Assembly (NCBI RefSeq): GCF_001667075.1
Contig: NZ_LZIL01000051.1
Coordinates: 94,961-158,960 of the forward strand
Direction of reading: 5' to 3'
Source: Mycobacterium sp. 852014-52450_SCH5900713
GTDB taxonomy: Bacteria > Actinomycetota > Actinomycetes > Mycobacteriales > Mycobacteriaceae
Length of the DNA stretch: 64,000 nucleotides
The notes under the pieces were generated by a model. The model was given only the letters and a program-made list of their open reading frames with translations, was not told the DNA's origin and made no database searches. This document shows, one piece after another, positions 1-8,046 of this stretch. Made by a program: the position numbers and the translations under genes. Position 1 is the stretch's first letter. The number at the start of each line of letters is the position of its first letter.

Positions 1-561
1 GCACTCAAGCTGCTGCAGGACCGCAGCTTTTCCAGTCTCAGCCTGCGTGAGGTGACCCGTGAGGTCGGGATCGTGCCGGCCGCGTTCTATCGCCACTTCG
101 AGTCGATGGAGGCCCTTGGGCTGGTTCTGATCGACGAGTCATTCCGAAGCCTGCGCGACACCCTGCGTGACGCGCGTGCCGGCAAGCTCGACCCGAACCG
201 GGTGATCGAATCATCAGTCGAAATTCTGGTCGCCAGTGTCGCGCAGCGGCGGGAACACTGGCGATTCATTGCTCGCGAACGCAACAGCGGGCTCAGCGTG
301 CTGCGCTACGCCATCCGCACCGAGATCCGGTTGATCACGTCCGAGTTGGCCACCGACCTGGCGCGCTTTCCACGGCTGCACGAGTGGACCACCGAAGATC
401 TCAACGTGCTCGCGACCCTGTTCGTCAACGCGATGATCGTGATCGCGGAGGCGATCGAGGATTCGCAGAGCGCCGAAACGCTGGAAGACATTCGGCGGCT
501 CGCCGTCAAGCAGTTGCGGATGATCGCCATCGGCATCGCCGGCTGGAAGAGCAAGCCTTAG
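1..561 (+). CDS. TetR/AcrR-family regulator, 5'-truncated by window edge
   Basis: The reading frame is open from base 1, so the first residues of the DNA-binding domain lie outside the window. The visible 186 residues start in the helix-turn-helix: SLREVTREVGIVPAAFYRHF, with the recognition-helix FYRHF typical of TetR proteins, followed by an all-helical ligand/dimerisation domain. A GTG at 52 is only an internal codon, because homology to the HTH extends upstream of it. In H37Rv a TetR gene (Rv0135c) sits at this place next to a GNAT gene and fgd2, so this is probably its orthologue, although ephF, which lies between them there, is missing here. The ligand and targets are unknown. Confidence 0.88.
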   Translation, partial: ALKLLQDRSFSSLSLREVTREVGIVPAAFYRHFESMEALGLVLIDESFRSLRDTLRDARAGKLDPNRVIESSVEILVASVAQRREHWRFIARERNSGLSVLRYAIRTEIRLITSELATDLARFPRLHEWTTEDLNVLATLFVNAMIVIAEAIEDSQSAETLEDIRRLAVKQLRMIAIGIAGWKSKP

Positions 562-601
562 TCGCGCCGCACCTGGAGTGAACAGTCGAACACTGGCTAC
601 C

Positions 602-1006
602 TCAGTCCGTCGTCTGAGTGAAATCCGGCGCCCTGTTCTCATCGACGACCTCATACAGCGACTGGCCGTCTTCGGGCGCTCCATCGATCTGGCCCCGATG
701 GGCGCGTCCGGGAGGACCGTCGGCGAGCGCGTCCACACCCTCCCCGGGCAAGTCGGGCGAGATGTCCGGTTCCTCCTCCGCGAGCCGGGCATCCAGCGAT
801 TCGCCCTCACGCTCTTCTCGCGCGGTCATGCCAAACCGGTTCGCTTCGCTCCAGCCCTCGGGCGGGTCGACGACGACGTCGCCGTCGTCGTTGTGCAACT
901 CGTCGGAGTCGGTACCTTCGCTCGCGTTCAACGTGTCACCGGGACCGCCCTCCTCGGGGAAGTCCGCAGGATCCACCAGCTCGTCGGCTTGGGGGTTTTC
1001 GCTCAT
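602..1006 (-). CDS. DUF5709-like acidic protein
   Basis: 134 residues, very rich in Asp and Glu. A central GW...MTAREEREGESLDARLAEEEPDI segment (about residues 50-80) matches what I know of the actinobacterial DUF5709 family. There is no signal peptide, membrane segment or catalytic motif, so it is probably a soluble, partly disordered cytoplasmic protein of unknown function. It converges with the TetR gene and is the next gene downstream of the GNAT gene on the same strand (48 bp gap). It occupies the place held by ephF in H37Rv. A degenerate SigF-like element (GTTT, then GGGCA) lies just upstream but is too weak to call. Confidence 0.8.
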   Translation of the reverse strand: MSENPQADELVDPADFPEEGGPGDTLNASEGTDSDELHNDDGDVVVDPPEGWSEANRFGMTAREEREGESLDARLAEEEPDISPDLPGEGVDALADGPPGRAHRGQIDGAPEDGQSLYEVVDENRAPDFTQTTD

Positions 1007-1053
1007 GCGGGAACGGTTGCCCGCGGGATCGGGGGGCTAAACGCAACCCGCCC

Positions 1054-1659
1054 CTAGCGCGGCGACCGCCACATCGCCCACATGGTGGGACCGCCATCGG
1101 GGACGACGATCTCGCGGGTCACCGTGAAGCCGAAACGTTCGTAGTACGGCACGTTTTCGGGCTTGCTCGACTCGAGGTAGGCCGGACAGTATTCGGCGTC
1201 GCACCGATCCAGCCGCGACCGCATCAACGCCTGCCCGAAGCCCTGCCCGCGGACCGAGGGGTCGCTCCCGATCACGGCGAGATACCAGTGCGGCTCTTCG
1301 GGATGCATGCGCTTCATGAGCTCCTGCAGGCCGCGCGCCCTCGCGGTACGAAGGCCGAACACCCGCAGAAACGTCGGAATCATCGCCAGTTCGCCCCGCC
1401 GGGTCTCGCGCCACTGATTCGGCGGATCCCACAGCGCCGCCGCGCCGATGTCCGGGCCGGCGCAAGCCACCTCGACGCCGCCGCAGCCCAGATGGTGGTG
1501 GCGGGTCATCGTTGCGAACAACCGGTGCAGGTTGGCGGCCCGGTCCTTCGGGTCGGGCAGCAGCCAGGTCGTCACCGGGTCGTCGTAGAAGGCCCGGCCC
1601 AGGGTGCGCGACAGCTCGCGGACATCGGCCTTGCGCGCCGGGCGTGGCTGGGGAGTCAC
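1054..1659 (-). CDS. GNAT-family N-acetyltransferase (Rv0133-like)
   Basis: 201 residues with the acetyl-CoA-binding motif A, SVRGQGFGQALM (R-x-x-G-x-G), after a beta strand HWYLAVIGSDP. A C-terminal YYERFGFTVTREI segment is typical of GNAT motif B. The acceptor substrate cannot be read from sequence. A GTG at 1659 is preferred because homology starts at PRPARKADV; an in-frame ATG at 1698 would add 13 residues. It is divergent from fgd2, with about 66 bp between the two starts, so the promoters must overlap. The neighbour relation to fgd2 is the same as in H37Rv. Confidence 0.88.
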   Translation of the reverse strand: MTPQPRPARKADVRELSRTLGRAFYDDPVTTWLLPDPKDRAANLHRLFATMTRHHHLGCGGVEVACAGPDIGAAALWDPPNQWRETRRGELAMIPTFLRVFGLRTARARGLQELMKRMHPEEPHWYLAVIGSDPSVRGQGFGQALMRSRLDRCDAEYCPAYLESSKPENVPYYERFGFTVTREIVVPDGGPTMWAMWRSPR

Positions 1660-1725
1660 CCGAGTCAGGCTAGCGGGTGAGCCACATCCGGGTGTCATGA
1701 CCGGAGCAGCGGGTACGTTAGGGCG

Positions 1726-2811
1726 GTGACCGGCGTTTCGCGTCGCGCATTCGGGCGGATGGCCGCCGCAGCGGGCATGCTCGGCACAGCCAGCTGCGGG
1801 CGCCCGGGTAACGACCACGCCGCACCCGCCGCCCCGCCACCGCCCGCGGTCAAGCGGGTGGGCGTGGTGCTCTCGCACGAACAGTTCCGCACCGACCAGC
1901 TGGTGGCACAAGCGCAGGCGGCCGAACAGGCCGGCTTTCAGTATGTCTGGGCCAGCGACCACATTCAGCCGTGGCAGGACAACGAAGGCCATTCGATGTT
2001 CCCGTGGCTGACGCTGGCGCTGGTGGGCAACGTCACCAGCCGCATCGCGTTCGGCACCGGAGTCACCTGCCCCACATACCGTTATCACCCGGCAGTGGTG
2101 GCACAGGCGTTCGCCTCGCTGGCGATCCTCAGCCCCGGCCGGGTGTTCCTGGGTGTCGGTACCGGGGAACGGCTCAACGAACAGGCGACCACAACCGCGT
2201 TCGGCAAATATGCCGAACGCCACGACCGTTTGGTCGAGGCAATCAGCCTGATCCGCCAGTTGTGGAGCGGATCGCGAACCTCGTTCGCCGGCCGGTACTT
2301 TCAGACCAACGCGCTGAAGCTATACGACACACCGTCCACACCGCCCCCGATCTTCGTGGCGGCCAGCGGACCCAAGAGCGCAACTGTGGCCGGTCAATAC
2401 GGAGACGGCTGGATCGGTCAGGCCCGGGATGTCACGAACCCCGCACTCGTGGCCGCATTCAGCGCCGGTGCGGAGGCCTCCGGCCGCGACCCGGGCAGCC
2501 TGGGCAAGCGCGCGGAGCTGTTCGCTGTCGTCGGCGATAACACCGAGGCGACGACGGCCGCCGGCCTATGGCGCTTCACCGCCGGCGCCGTCGACCAGCC
2601 GAATCCAGTCGAAATACAGCGTGCCGCGGCGGTCAATCCCATCGACAAGGTGCTGGCCAATTGGACCGTCGGCACCGACCCCGCCCCCCACATCAAGGCG
2701 GTGCAAGCGGTCCTGGACGCCGGCGCCGTGCCGTTTCTGCATTTCCCCCAAAGCAATCCGCTGACGGCCATCGACTTCTACCGCACCAACGTCTTGCCCC
2801 AGTTGCACTAG
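1726..2811 (+). CDS. fgd2: F420-dependent hydroxymycolic acid dehydrogenase
   Basis: A luciferase-like (LLM) F420 enzyme that in M. tuberculosis oxidises hydroxymycolic acids to ketomycolic acids at the cell envelope. The 361-residue product begins with a twin-arginine signal, SRRAFGRMAAAAG, and a lipobox-like TASC, so it is exported folded with its cofactor. The mature part carries the family blocks VGVVLSHEQFRTD, YVWASDHIQPWQD and FGTGVTCPTYRYHP, and ends FYRTNVLPQLH. The GTG start at 1726 is required to include the Tat motif. In H37Rv fadE1 follows directly; here three stress genes separate the two. Confidence 0.94.
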   Translation: MTGVSRRAFGRMAAAAGMLGTASCGRPGNDHAAPAAPPPPAVKRVGVVLSHEQFRTDQLVAQAQAAEQAGFQYVWASDHIQPWQDNEGHSMFPWLTLALVGNVTSRIAFGTGVTCPTYRYHPAVVAQAFASLAILSPGRVFLGVGTGERLNEQATTTAFGKYAERHDRLVEAISLIRQLWSGSRTSFAGRYFQTNALKLYDTPSTPPPIFVAASGPKSATVAGQYGDGWIGQARDVTNPALVAAFSAGAEASGRDPGSLGKRAELFAVVGDNTEATTAAGLWRFTAGAVDQPNPVEIQRAAAVNPIDKVLANWTVGTDPAPHIKAVQAVLDAGAVPFLHFPQSNPLTAIDFYRTNVLPQLH

Positions 2812-2903
2812 ACGGACCTGGACTCGACCGCCTACCCCGACGAGACCGGTTGAAACGACGGTGTTTTGCCGCAACCGCACCGGAGTTTGCGCCGCTGGCA
2901 GCA

Positions 2904-2928
2904 GTTTCAACGCCCCGGGCCCGGGTAT
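2904..2928 (+). promoter_or_regulatory. Predicted SigF-type promoter of the hemerythrin gene
   Basis: GTTT at 2904-2907, 15-base spacer, GGGTAT at 2923-2928, which fits the mycobacterial SigF consensus GTTT-N15/17-GGGTA. The start codon is 44 bases downstream of the -10. The assignment rests on the motif alone. Confidence 0.6.
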
Positions 2929-2971
2929 CCGCAGGCCACTTCGAGTGACAAGCCCAACTGGAAGGCAAGGC

Positions 2972-3550
2972 ATGGATGCAATCACTTTTCTTCGCCAGGA
3001 CCACAAGAGTGTCCTCGGTCTGTTCGAGACGCTCGACGGGGCGCCGTCGGGCTCGGGCGCCGAGGCGAGCGGCCTGGAAACGATGGTGAACAACCTCATC
3101 ATCGCCGAGTCGCAGCACGAAGCCATTGAGGAGCAATTCTTTTGGCCGGCGGTCCGCGACGCGCTAGGCGACGGACTCGTCGACAAGGCGATCGAGCAGG
3201 AGCAGGCCGGCAAGCAGCTGTTGCAGCGGCTCGAGGACGGCAAGCCCGGCGAGCCGGACTATCACGAGGCGCTGCAGGAGTTCGTGCGCGCGGGCCGCGA
3301 ACACATCGCGTACGAGCAGGACGTGGTCTGGCCGCAGGTGGAGCTGGCGATCAGCCGAGAAGAGCTGGAGAAGATCGGCGAAAAGCTGGAGCAGGCAAAG
3401 AAAATCGCGCCGACCCGGCCCCATCCGGACACCCCGCCAAACCCCACCGTGCTCAAGACGATGGGCTTGGGGGCGGCAATCGTCGACCACATGCGCGACG
3501 CGTTGACCGGCCGTGCGGACGACAACCCGCCGGACCCGCAGGTCAAGTAG
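2972..3550 (+). CDS. Hemerythrin HHE-domain protein
   Basis: 192 residues forming a four-helix hemerythrin-like bundle that binds a di-iron centre. Candidate ligands are the His in FLRQDHKSV near residue 11, the HEAIEEQFFWP block and the HIAYEQDVVWP block. It resembles the mycobacterial hemerythrin-like proteins linked to peroxide and NO stress. ATG 2972 was chosen because upstream in-frame codons lack homology and a SigF-type promoter lies between. The C-terminal 50 residues are hydrophilic and Pro-rich. It converges on the Mn catalase gene and shares a terminator hairpin with it. Confidence 0.9.
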   Translation: MDAITFLRQDHKSVLGLFETLDGAPSGSGAEASGLETMVNNLIIAESQHEAIEEQFFWPAVRDALGDGLVDKAIEQEQAGKQLLQRLEDGKPGEPDYHEALQEFVRAGREHIAYEQDVVWPQVELAISREELEKIGEKLEQAKKIAPTRPHPDTPPNPTVLKTMGLGAAIVDHMRDALTGRADDNPPDPQVK

Positions 3551-3560
3551 GAGACTTGAA

Positions 3561-3590
3561 GGCCGGGCGCTGGATCCTCAGCGCCCGGCC
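3561..3590. terminator. Bidirectional hairpin between hemerythrin and Mn catalase genes
   Basis: A perfect 12-bp GC-rich stem, GGCCGGGCGCTG / CAGCGCCCGGCC, with a six-base loop, followed by TCTTTGT. It lies between two convergent stop codons (3550 and 3603), so it can serve both. Confidence 0.8.
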
Positions 3591-3602
3591 TCTTTGTCCC
3601 AA

Positions 3603-4499
3603 TTAGCTTGTTGGAACGTGCTGTTCGTGCGTGAAGGGCTTCTCGGCCTTGATGGCGGGTGAGCCCTGCGGGTTCTGCTGTGCACCCTGGTTCTGGCGAG
3701 TGCTGCCGCCGAGCCACTGCTGTTCGGGCTTCTCGACGTACTCCCATGACATGCCCTTCGGCCACGGCCCCTGGCCCTCGTTCCACGGGCCGCGAATCGA
3801 TTCGCCGCCACCGTTGGACATGTTGAACGCGACGTTCTGGAAGCGCGGGTCGCCCGGCAACTGCCCCGGCGGGAAGTTCACCGGAAGCTCATTGAGCGCG
3901 GCGGTGAACTGCTGATAGTGCGTCACCTCGCGGGTCATCAAAAAGTTGAGGGTGTCCTGCACGCCGGGATCGTCGGTGTACTGCTTGAGGTACTCGTACA
4001 CGATCTTCGCGCGCGATTCGGCCGCGATGTTGTTGCGCAGGTCGACCGTCGGGTCACCATTGGCATCGATGTAGGCGCCGGTCCAGTTGTTTCCCCCGGA
4101 GTCCTTGACGTCCGGCCCACCGCCGCTGAGCACCAGGAACAGCGGGTTGACCGATACCGAATGGATGATGCTGTCCCGGCCGTCGCCGCTGGCCACCGCC
4201 GGCATCCAGTCGCATTTCTCGTGGGCGATCTTGAGGTTGTCGTTGAGCCCGTCGAGCAACATGGTGATCATCGATCCGACCATTTCGAGGTGGCTGAGTT
4301 CTTCGGTCGCGATGTCCATGAACAGGTCGTACATCTTCGGGTTCTTCTGCCGCAGCACGAACGCCTGAGTGAAGTACTGCAACGCGGCGGTGAGTTCGCC
4401 GTTGGCGCCGCCGAATTGGTCCATCAGCAACGTCGCGAACCGCGGGTCCGGCCGGTCGACGCGGACCTCGAATTGAAGATCTTTGTTGTGTACGAACAC
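3603..4499 (-). CDS. Manganese catalase
   Basis: A non-haem dimanganese catalase that converts H2O2 to water and oxygen. 298 residues, a normal length. Ligand positions match the family: Glu35 in GANGELTAALQYF, Glu67 and His70 in TEELSHLEM, then Glu in NNIAAESRAKIVYEYL and Glu/His in TREVTHYQQF. The C-terminal 60 residues are a Gln/Pro-rich tail. The first ATG follows an AAGGGAGAC ribosome-binding site and a SigF-type promoter. It is absent from this position in H37Rv, so it is part of an inserted stress block with the hemerythrin and GAF-ANTAR genes. Confidence 0.96.
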   Translation of the reverse strand: MFVHNKDLQFEVRVDRPDPRFATLLMDQFGGANGELTAALQYFTQAFVLRQKNPKMYDLFMDIATEELSHLEMVGSMITMLLDGLNDNLKIAHEKCDWMPAVASGDGRDSIIHSVSVNPLFLVLSGGGPDVKDSGGNNWTGAYIDANGDPTVDLRNNIAAESRAKIVYEYLKQYTDDPGVQDTLNFLMTREVTHYQQFTAALNELPVNFPPGQLPGDPRFQNVAFNMSNGGGESIRGPWNEGQGPWPKGMSWEYVEKPEQQWLGGSTRQNQGAQQNPQGSPAIKAEKPFTHEQHVPTS

Positions 4500-4542
4500 T
4501 TGGTCTCCCTTGGCTTGTCGAGAAGGTTATGGTTTCGCCGGG

Positions 4543-4566
4543 TACCCGCGGCCTTTGCCGCCAAAC
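4543..4566 (-). promoter_or_regulatory. Predicted SigF-type promoter of the Mn catalase gene
   Basis: Read on the minus strand: GTTT (4566-4563), 15-base spacer, GGGTA (4547-4543), with the start codon 43 bases downstream. The geometry is the same as the hemerythrin promoter on the other side of the pair. SigF control of Mn catalase fits what is reported for M. smegmatis. Confidence 0.6.
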
Positions 4567-4658
4567 GGCGGTGACAGCAACTTCCGGCGCGGGCCGCCCA
4601 GCGCCGCGGACCGGTGTGCGGGTGACGCGACGGCGGCCATAGTGGACAATCCGGTCCT

Positions 4659-5357
4659 ATGGAGTTATCGGACCCGAATGCCCGGCACCAGTTGGCCGTG
4701 CGCATGGCCGAACTGGCCCGCGACACCGCCGCGCCGCGCTCGCTCGCTCATGTCCTGAACGACGTGACCAACACCGCCGTAGCGCTGATACCGGCCGCGG
4801 ACGTCGCCGGGGTGTTGCTGATCAAGGGGGGCGGGGACTTCGAATCGGTGGCCGACACCGACAGCCTGGCTGCGGAGCTCGACAAGCTACAACACGACTT
4901 CAATGAGGGGCCCTGCCACGACGCCGCCCTGAAACAGACGATCGTGCGGACCGATGACCTCCGCAATGAACCCCGCTGGCCAAATTATGCGCCGGCGGCT
5001 GTGGAACGCGGCGTGCTGAGCAGCCTGTCGTTCAAGCTGTATACCGCCGAGCGCACGGCGGGAGCGCTGAACCTGTTCAGCCATAAGGCCAACGTCTGGG
5101 ACACCGAGGCCGAAACCATCGGCACCATCTTCGCCGCACACGCGGCGTCGGCGATCATGGCCAGCCGCCACGGGCAGCAGATGCAATCGGCCCTGTCGAC
5201 GCGCGACCGGATCGGCCAGGCCAAGGGCATCATCATGGAGCGCTACAACGTGGACGAACTGCGCGCGTTCGACCTGCTCCGTCAGCTATCCCAGGAGAGC
5301 CAGGTCAAGCTCGCCGACATCGCGCAGCGTGTCATCGATACTCGCCGCGAAGACTGA
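4659..5357 (+). CDS. GAF-ANTAR domain protein
   Basis: 232 residues: an N-terminal GAF sensor (about 25-165; LIPAADVAGVLLI...FNEGPCHDAAL...) and a C-terminal ANTAR RNA-binding domain (about 175-228; LSTRDRIGQAKGIIMERY...AFDLLRQLSQ). ANTAR proteins bind paired RNA stem-loops and prevent transcription termination. There is no receiver domain, so control would come from ligand or redox binding to GAF. It is divergent from the Mn catalase gene and 37 bp upstream of fadE1, so it may be cotranscribed with fadE1. No dual-hairpin ANTAR target was recognised nearby. Confidence 0.93.
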   Translation: MELSDPNARHQLAVRMAELARDTAAPRSLAHVLNDVTNTAVALIPAADVAGVLLIKGGGDFESVADTDSLAAELDKLQHDFNEGPCHDAALKQTIVRTDDLRNEPRWPNYAPAAVERGVLSSLSFKLYTAERTAGALNLFSHKANVWDTEAETIGTIFAAHAASAIMASRHGQQMQSALSTRDRIGQAKGIIMERYNVDELRAFDLLRQLSQESQVKLADIAQRVIDTRRED

Positions 5358-5394
5358 CCCCGCCGCCGCCATCTACGATGGGGTGGCTTCATCG

Positions 5395-6732
5395 ATGAGT
5401 CCGGCGCGACGCAGCGCCGGGGAACGGGTGGCCACCGTGTGGGACTTCGAAACGGACCCGGAATATCAGGCAAAGCTCGACTGGGTCGAAAAGTTCATGG
5501 TCGACGAGCTCGAACCGCTCGATCTGGTCGCTCTCGACCCCTATGACAAGAAGAACGCCGAGATGATGGCGATCCTGCGGCCGTTGCAGCAGCAGGTGAA
5601 GGATCAGGGCCTGTGGGCCGCGCATCTGCGGCCGGAGCTCGGCGGCCAGGGCTTCGGCCAGGTCAAGCTCGCGCTGCTCAACGAGATCCTCGGCCGTTCC
5701 CGCTGGGCGCCGTCGGTGTTCGGCTGCCAGGCGCCCGATTCGGGCAACGCCGAGATCCTGGCGATGTTCGGCACCGACGATCAGAAGGCCCGTTACCTGC
5801 AACCGCTGCTCGACGGCGAGATCACCTCGTGCTATTCGATGACCGAGCCGCAGGGCGGTTCCGATCCCGGACAGTTCGTCACCGCCGCTACCCGCGACGG
5901 CGACTACTGGGTGATCAACGGGGAGAAGTGGTTCTCCACCAACGCCAAGCACGCCTCGTTCTTCATCGTTATGGCGGTGACAAACCCCGAGTCGCGCACG
6001 TACGACAAGATGTCGCTTTTCATCGTCCCGGCCGAGACACCGGGCATCGAGATCGTCCGCAACGTGGGCGTGGGAGCCGAGTCGTCGGCGCGCGCCAGCC
6101 ACGGGTATGTCCGCTACACCGACGTGCGCGTCCCGGCCGACCACGTGCTGGGCGGCGAGGGTCAGGCGTTCATGATCGCGCAAACCCGACTCGGCGGCGG
6201 GCGCATCCACCACGCGATGCGCACGATCGCTCTGGCGCGCAGCGCTTTTGACATGATGTGCGAACGTGCCGTGTCCCGAAAGACGCGGCACGGGCGACTG
6301 TCCGATTTTCAGATGACCCAGGAGAAGATCGCCGACAGCTGGATACAGATCGAACAGTTCCGGCTGCTGGTGTTGCGCACCGCGTGGCTGATCGACAAGC
6401 ACCACGACTACCAGAAGGTGCGCCGCGACATCGCGGCGGTCAAGGTGGCCATGCCCCAGGTGCTGCATGACGTCGTGCAACGGGCCATGCACCTGCACGG
6501 CGCGCTCGGCGTCTCCGATGAGATGCCGTTCGTGAAGATGATGGTGGCGGCCGAGTCGCTGGGCATCGCCGACGGCGCCACCGAACTGCATAAGATGACG
6601 GTGGCCCGCCGCACCTTGCGCGAATACCAGCCGGTCACAACGCCATTCCCGTCCGCGCACATACCCACCAGGCGCGCGGAAGCCCAAGCGCGGCTGGCCG
6701 AGCGGCTCGAGCATTCCGTCGCCGAGTTCTGA
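5395..6732 (+). CDS. fadE1: Acyl-CoA dehydrogenase FadE1
   Basis: FAD-dependent alpha,beta-dehydrogenation of acyl-CoA in beta-oxidation. 445 residues, close to H37Rv FadE1 (Rv0131c, 447). It contains the signature CYSMTEPQGGSDPGQFVT, the INGEKWFSTNAKHASFFIVMAV strand block and a C-terminal QRAMHLHGALGVSDEMP helix. ATG 5395 begins MSPARRSAG; an upstream in-frame start at 5329 would overlap the previous gene and lacks homology. It converges with htdZ, as in H37Rv order. The substrate chain length is unknown. Confidence 0.9.
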   Translation: MSPARRSAGERVATVWDFETDPEYQAKLDWVEKFMVDELEPLDLVALDPYDKKNAEMMAILRPLQQQVKDQGLWAAHLRPELGGQGFGQVKLALLNEILGRSRWAPSVFGCQAPDSGNAEILAMFGTDDQKARYLQPLLDGEITSCYSMTEPQGGSDPGQFVTAATRDGDYWVINGEKWFSTNAKHASFFIVMAVTNPESRTYDKMSLFIVPAETPGIEIVRNVGVGAESSARASHGYVRYTDVRVPADHVLGGEGQAFMIAQTRLGGGRIHHAMRTIALARSAFDMMCERAVSRKTRHGRLSDFQMTQEKIADSWIQIEQFRLLVLRTAWLIDKHHDYQKVRRDIAAVKVAMPQVLHDVVQRAMHLHGALGVSDEMPFVKMMVAAESLGIADGATELHKMTVARRTLREYQPVTTPFPSAHIPTRRAEAQARLAERLEHSVAEF

Positions 6733-6741
6733 CCCGGCTGC

Positions 6742-6790
6742 ACTTAAATCACGCGCACGACACGCCGTAAAGCGCTGCCGTAGTTTAAGT
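6742..6790. repeat. Inverted repeat between fadE1 and htdZ
   Basis: ACTTAAA (6742-6748) and TTTAAGT (6784-6790) frame a 35-base GC-rich interval between convergent stops. The AT-rich arms are unusual for this sequence. It could be a weak terminator for both genes. Confidence 0.3.
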
Positions 6791-6804
6791 TTCGCGGCAG
6801 GAGG

Positions 6805-7260
6805 TCACGACACGTAGCGAACGATGGACTCGGCCACACACGCCGGCTTTGGCGCACCCTCGATCTCGACGGTCGTCGACATGGTCGCCTGCACGGCGCC
6901 GTTTCCGATGTCATCGACACCGACCAGCGACGTCTGCGCGCGCACCCGGGAGCCGACCGGAACCGGGGCGGGGAAGCGAACCTTGTTGAGGCCGTAGTTG
7001 ATTGCGAGCTTGATGCCGTTGACCGTGTAGATCTGGTGCTGCAGGCGCGGCAACAGGGCCAGGGTCATGAAACCGTGGGCGATCGTCCCACCGAAGGGAC
7101 CGGCGGCGGCGCGTTCCGGGTCGACGTGGATCCACTGGTGATCGCCGGTCGCGTCGGCGAACAGGTTGACGTCTTCCTGGGTGATGGTCACCCAGTCGCT
7201 GTGGCCGATGGTTTCGCCGGTAGCGGCCGCGAGTTCGGCTACTGATTCGAAGGTGCGCAT
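6805..7260 (-). CDS. htdZ: R-specific 3-hydroxyacyl-thioester dehydratase
   Basis: MaoC-like single hotdog-fold dehydratase, 151 residues, near-identical in layout to Rv0130 HtdZ. The hydratase-2 motif FADATGDHQWIHVDPERAAAGPFGGTIAHGF supplies the catalytic Asp/His pair (near residues 40 and 45). It hydrates 2-enoyl thioesters or dehydrates R-3-hydroxyacyl thioesters, and is linked to mycolic and fatty acid metabolism. A good GGAGAACCTC Shine-Dalgarno precedes the ATG. In H37Rv the next gene is fbpC; here about 8 kb of inserted DNA separates them. Confidence 0.94.
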   Translation of the reverse strand: MRTFESVAELAAATGETIGHSDWVTITQEDVNLFADATGDHQWIHVDPERAAAGPFGGTIAHGFMTLALLPRLQHQIYTVNGIKLAINYGLNKVRFPAPVPVGSRVRAQTSLVGVDDIGNGAVQATMSTTVEIEGAPKPACVAESIVRYVS

Positions 7261-7347
7261 AGAGGTTCTCCTTGAGTCCGGGCGCTAAGAATAGCGCCGG
7301 GGTCCTGGTGCCAGATCAGCCATCCCGGCCCGCCGCACGCACGATCC

Positions 7348-7372
7348 GGTTTGGCGGCGCATACGCGGGGAA
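7348..7372 (+). promoter_or_regulatory. Possible SigF-like promoter of the small acidic ORF
   Basis: GGTTT at 7348-7352, 15-base spacer, then GGGGA (consensus GGGTA, one mismatch). It lies about 38 bases before the ATG at 7410, a similar distance to the two better SigF-type sites in this window. Confidence 0.3.
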
Positions 7373-7409
7373 CCCGTCGGAAGTCACGACCCGCACCGGA
7401 AGGAAGCAA

Positions 7410-7583
7410 ATGGGGGACCCGAAGGGCCACAAGACAGAGTCCGACGTCGAACCGGAGGCTCACGAGTCACGGTCACGCGCCGCGGCCGGAGAGGCCGACG
7501 GCTCGTACGTGGGAGCGGCTGGTCCCGACGATTCTTTCGATGCCGGGGAAACGGGTGCCGAAGCGCGGAGCCAGCAAGGCTGA
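7410..7583 (+). CDS. Small acidic hydrophilic protein
   Basis: 57 residues, MGDPKGHKTESDVEPEAHESR..., rich in Glu, Asp, Gly and Ala, with no hydrophobic core and probably disordered. An in-frame upstream start at 7272 would give 103 residues, but the GGAAGGA Shine-Dalgarno at 7398-7404 supports ATG 7410. It is flanked by htdZ (divergent) and the DUF302 gene (convergent). I do not recognise the family. The composition is like small mycobacterial stress-induced proteins. Confidence 0.55.
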   Translation: MGDPKGHKTESDVEPEAHESRSRAAAGEADGSYVGAAGPDDSFDAGETGAEARSQQG

Positions 7584-7606
7584 CCCCATGGACCACAGCG
7601 AATCGG

Positions 7607-8005
7607 TTACCGAAGCGCGCCGATCGCGGCCTGCAATTTGGTGGTGGCCTGATCCGCAACCTCCTGCAGGGCCCCCTGCTCGCCTGTCACCTTAACCATG
7701 AGTTGCGGGTCCATCGCTTCGACGAGAACCGCATCGCTACCGGCGGGGTCGGTTCGAACCACGACGTTGCACGGCAGTAACTGGCCGATCTGGCGGTGAA
7801 TGCCCAGCGCGCGATGCGCCAACACCGGGTTGCAGGCACCCAGGATCACATAGTCCTCCATGTCCTCCCCGAGTTTGTTTTTCAGGGTGGCTTTGACGTC
7901 GATCGTGGTCAGCACCCCGAAGCCCTGTTCGGCCAGAGCTTCCGTTGTCCGTTTCACCGCGTCGTCGAACGAGGTGTGCAACGTGGTGGTCAGCCCTGCA
8001 GTCAT
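7607..8005 (-). CDS. DUF302 protein
   Basis: 132 residues with the DUF302 pattern: FDDAVKRTTEALAEQGFGVLTTIDVKATLKNKLGEDMEDYVILGACNPVLAHRAL, then PCNVVVR. A single conserved Cys sits in GACNP and another in LLPCNV. The biochemical function is unknown; DUF302 genes often travel with sulfur or redox genes. It is the last gene of a leftward run after the CsoR-like regulator and the DsbA-like gene (41 bp gap), with its own AGGAGAAAACG ribosome-binding site. Confidence 0.9.
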   Translation of the reverse strand: MTAGLTTTLHTSFDDAVKRTTEALAEQGFGVLTTIDVKATLKNKLGEDMEDYVILGACNPVLAHRALGIHRQIGQLLPCNVVVRTDPAGSDAVLVEAMDPQLMVKVTGEQGALQEVADQATTKLQAAIGALR

Positions 8006-8046
8006 CGTTTTCTCCTCTTTCCGGTTCTCATCTGTGACGTGTGGCG

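Noticed and set aside
1660..2223. N-terminal extension of the GNAT frame
   Set aside because: It runs antisense through fgd2. Family homology starts near 1650.
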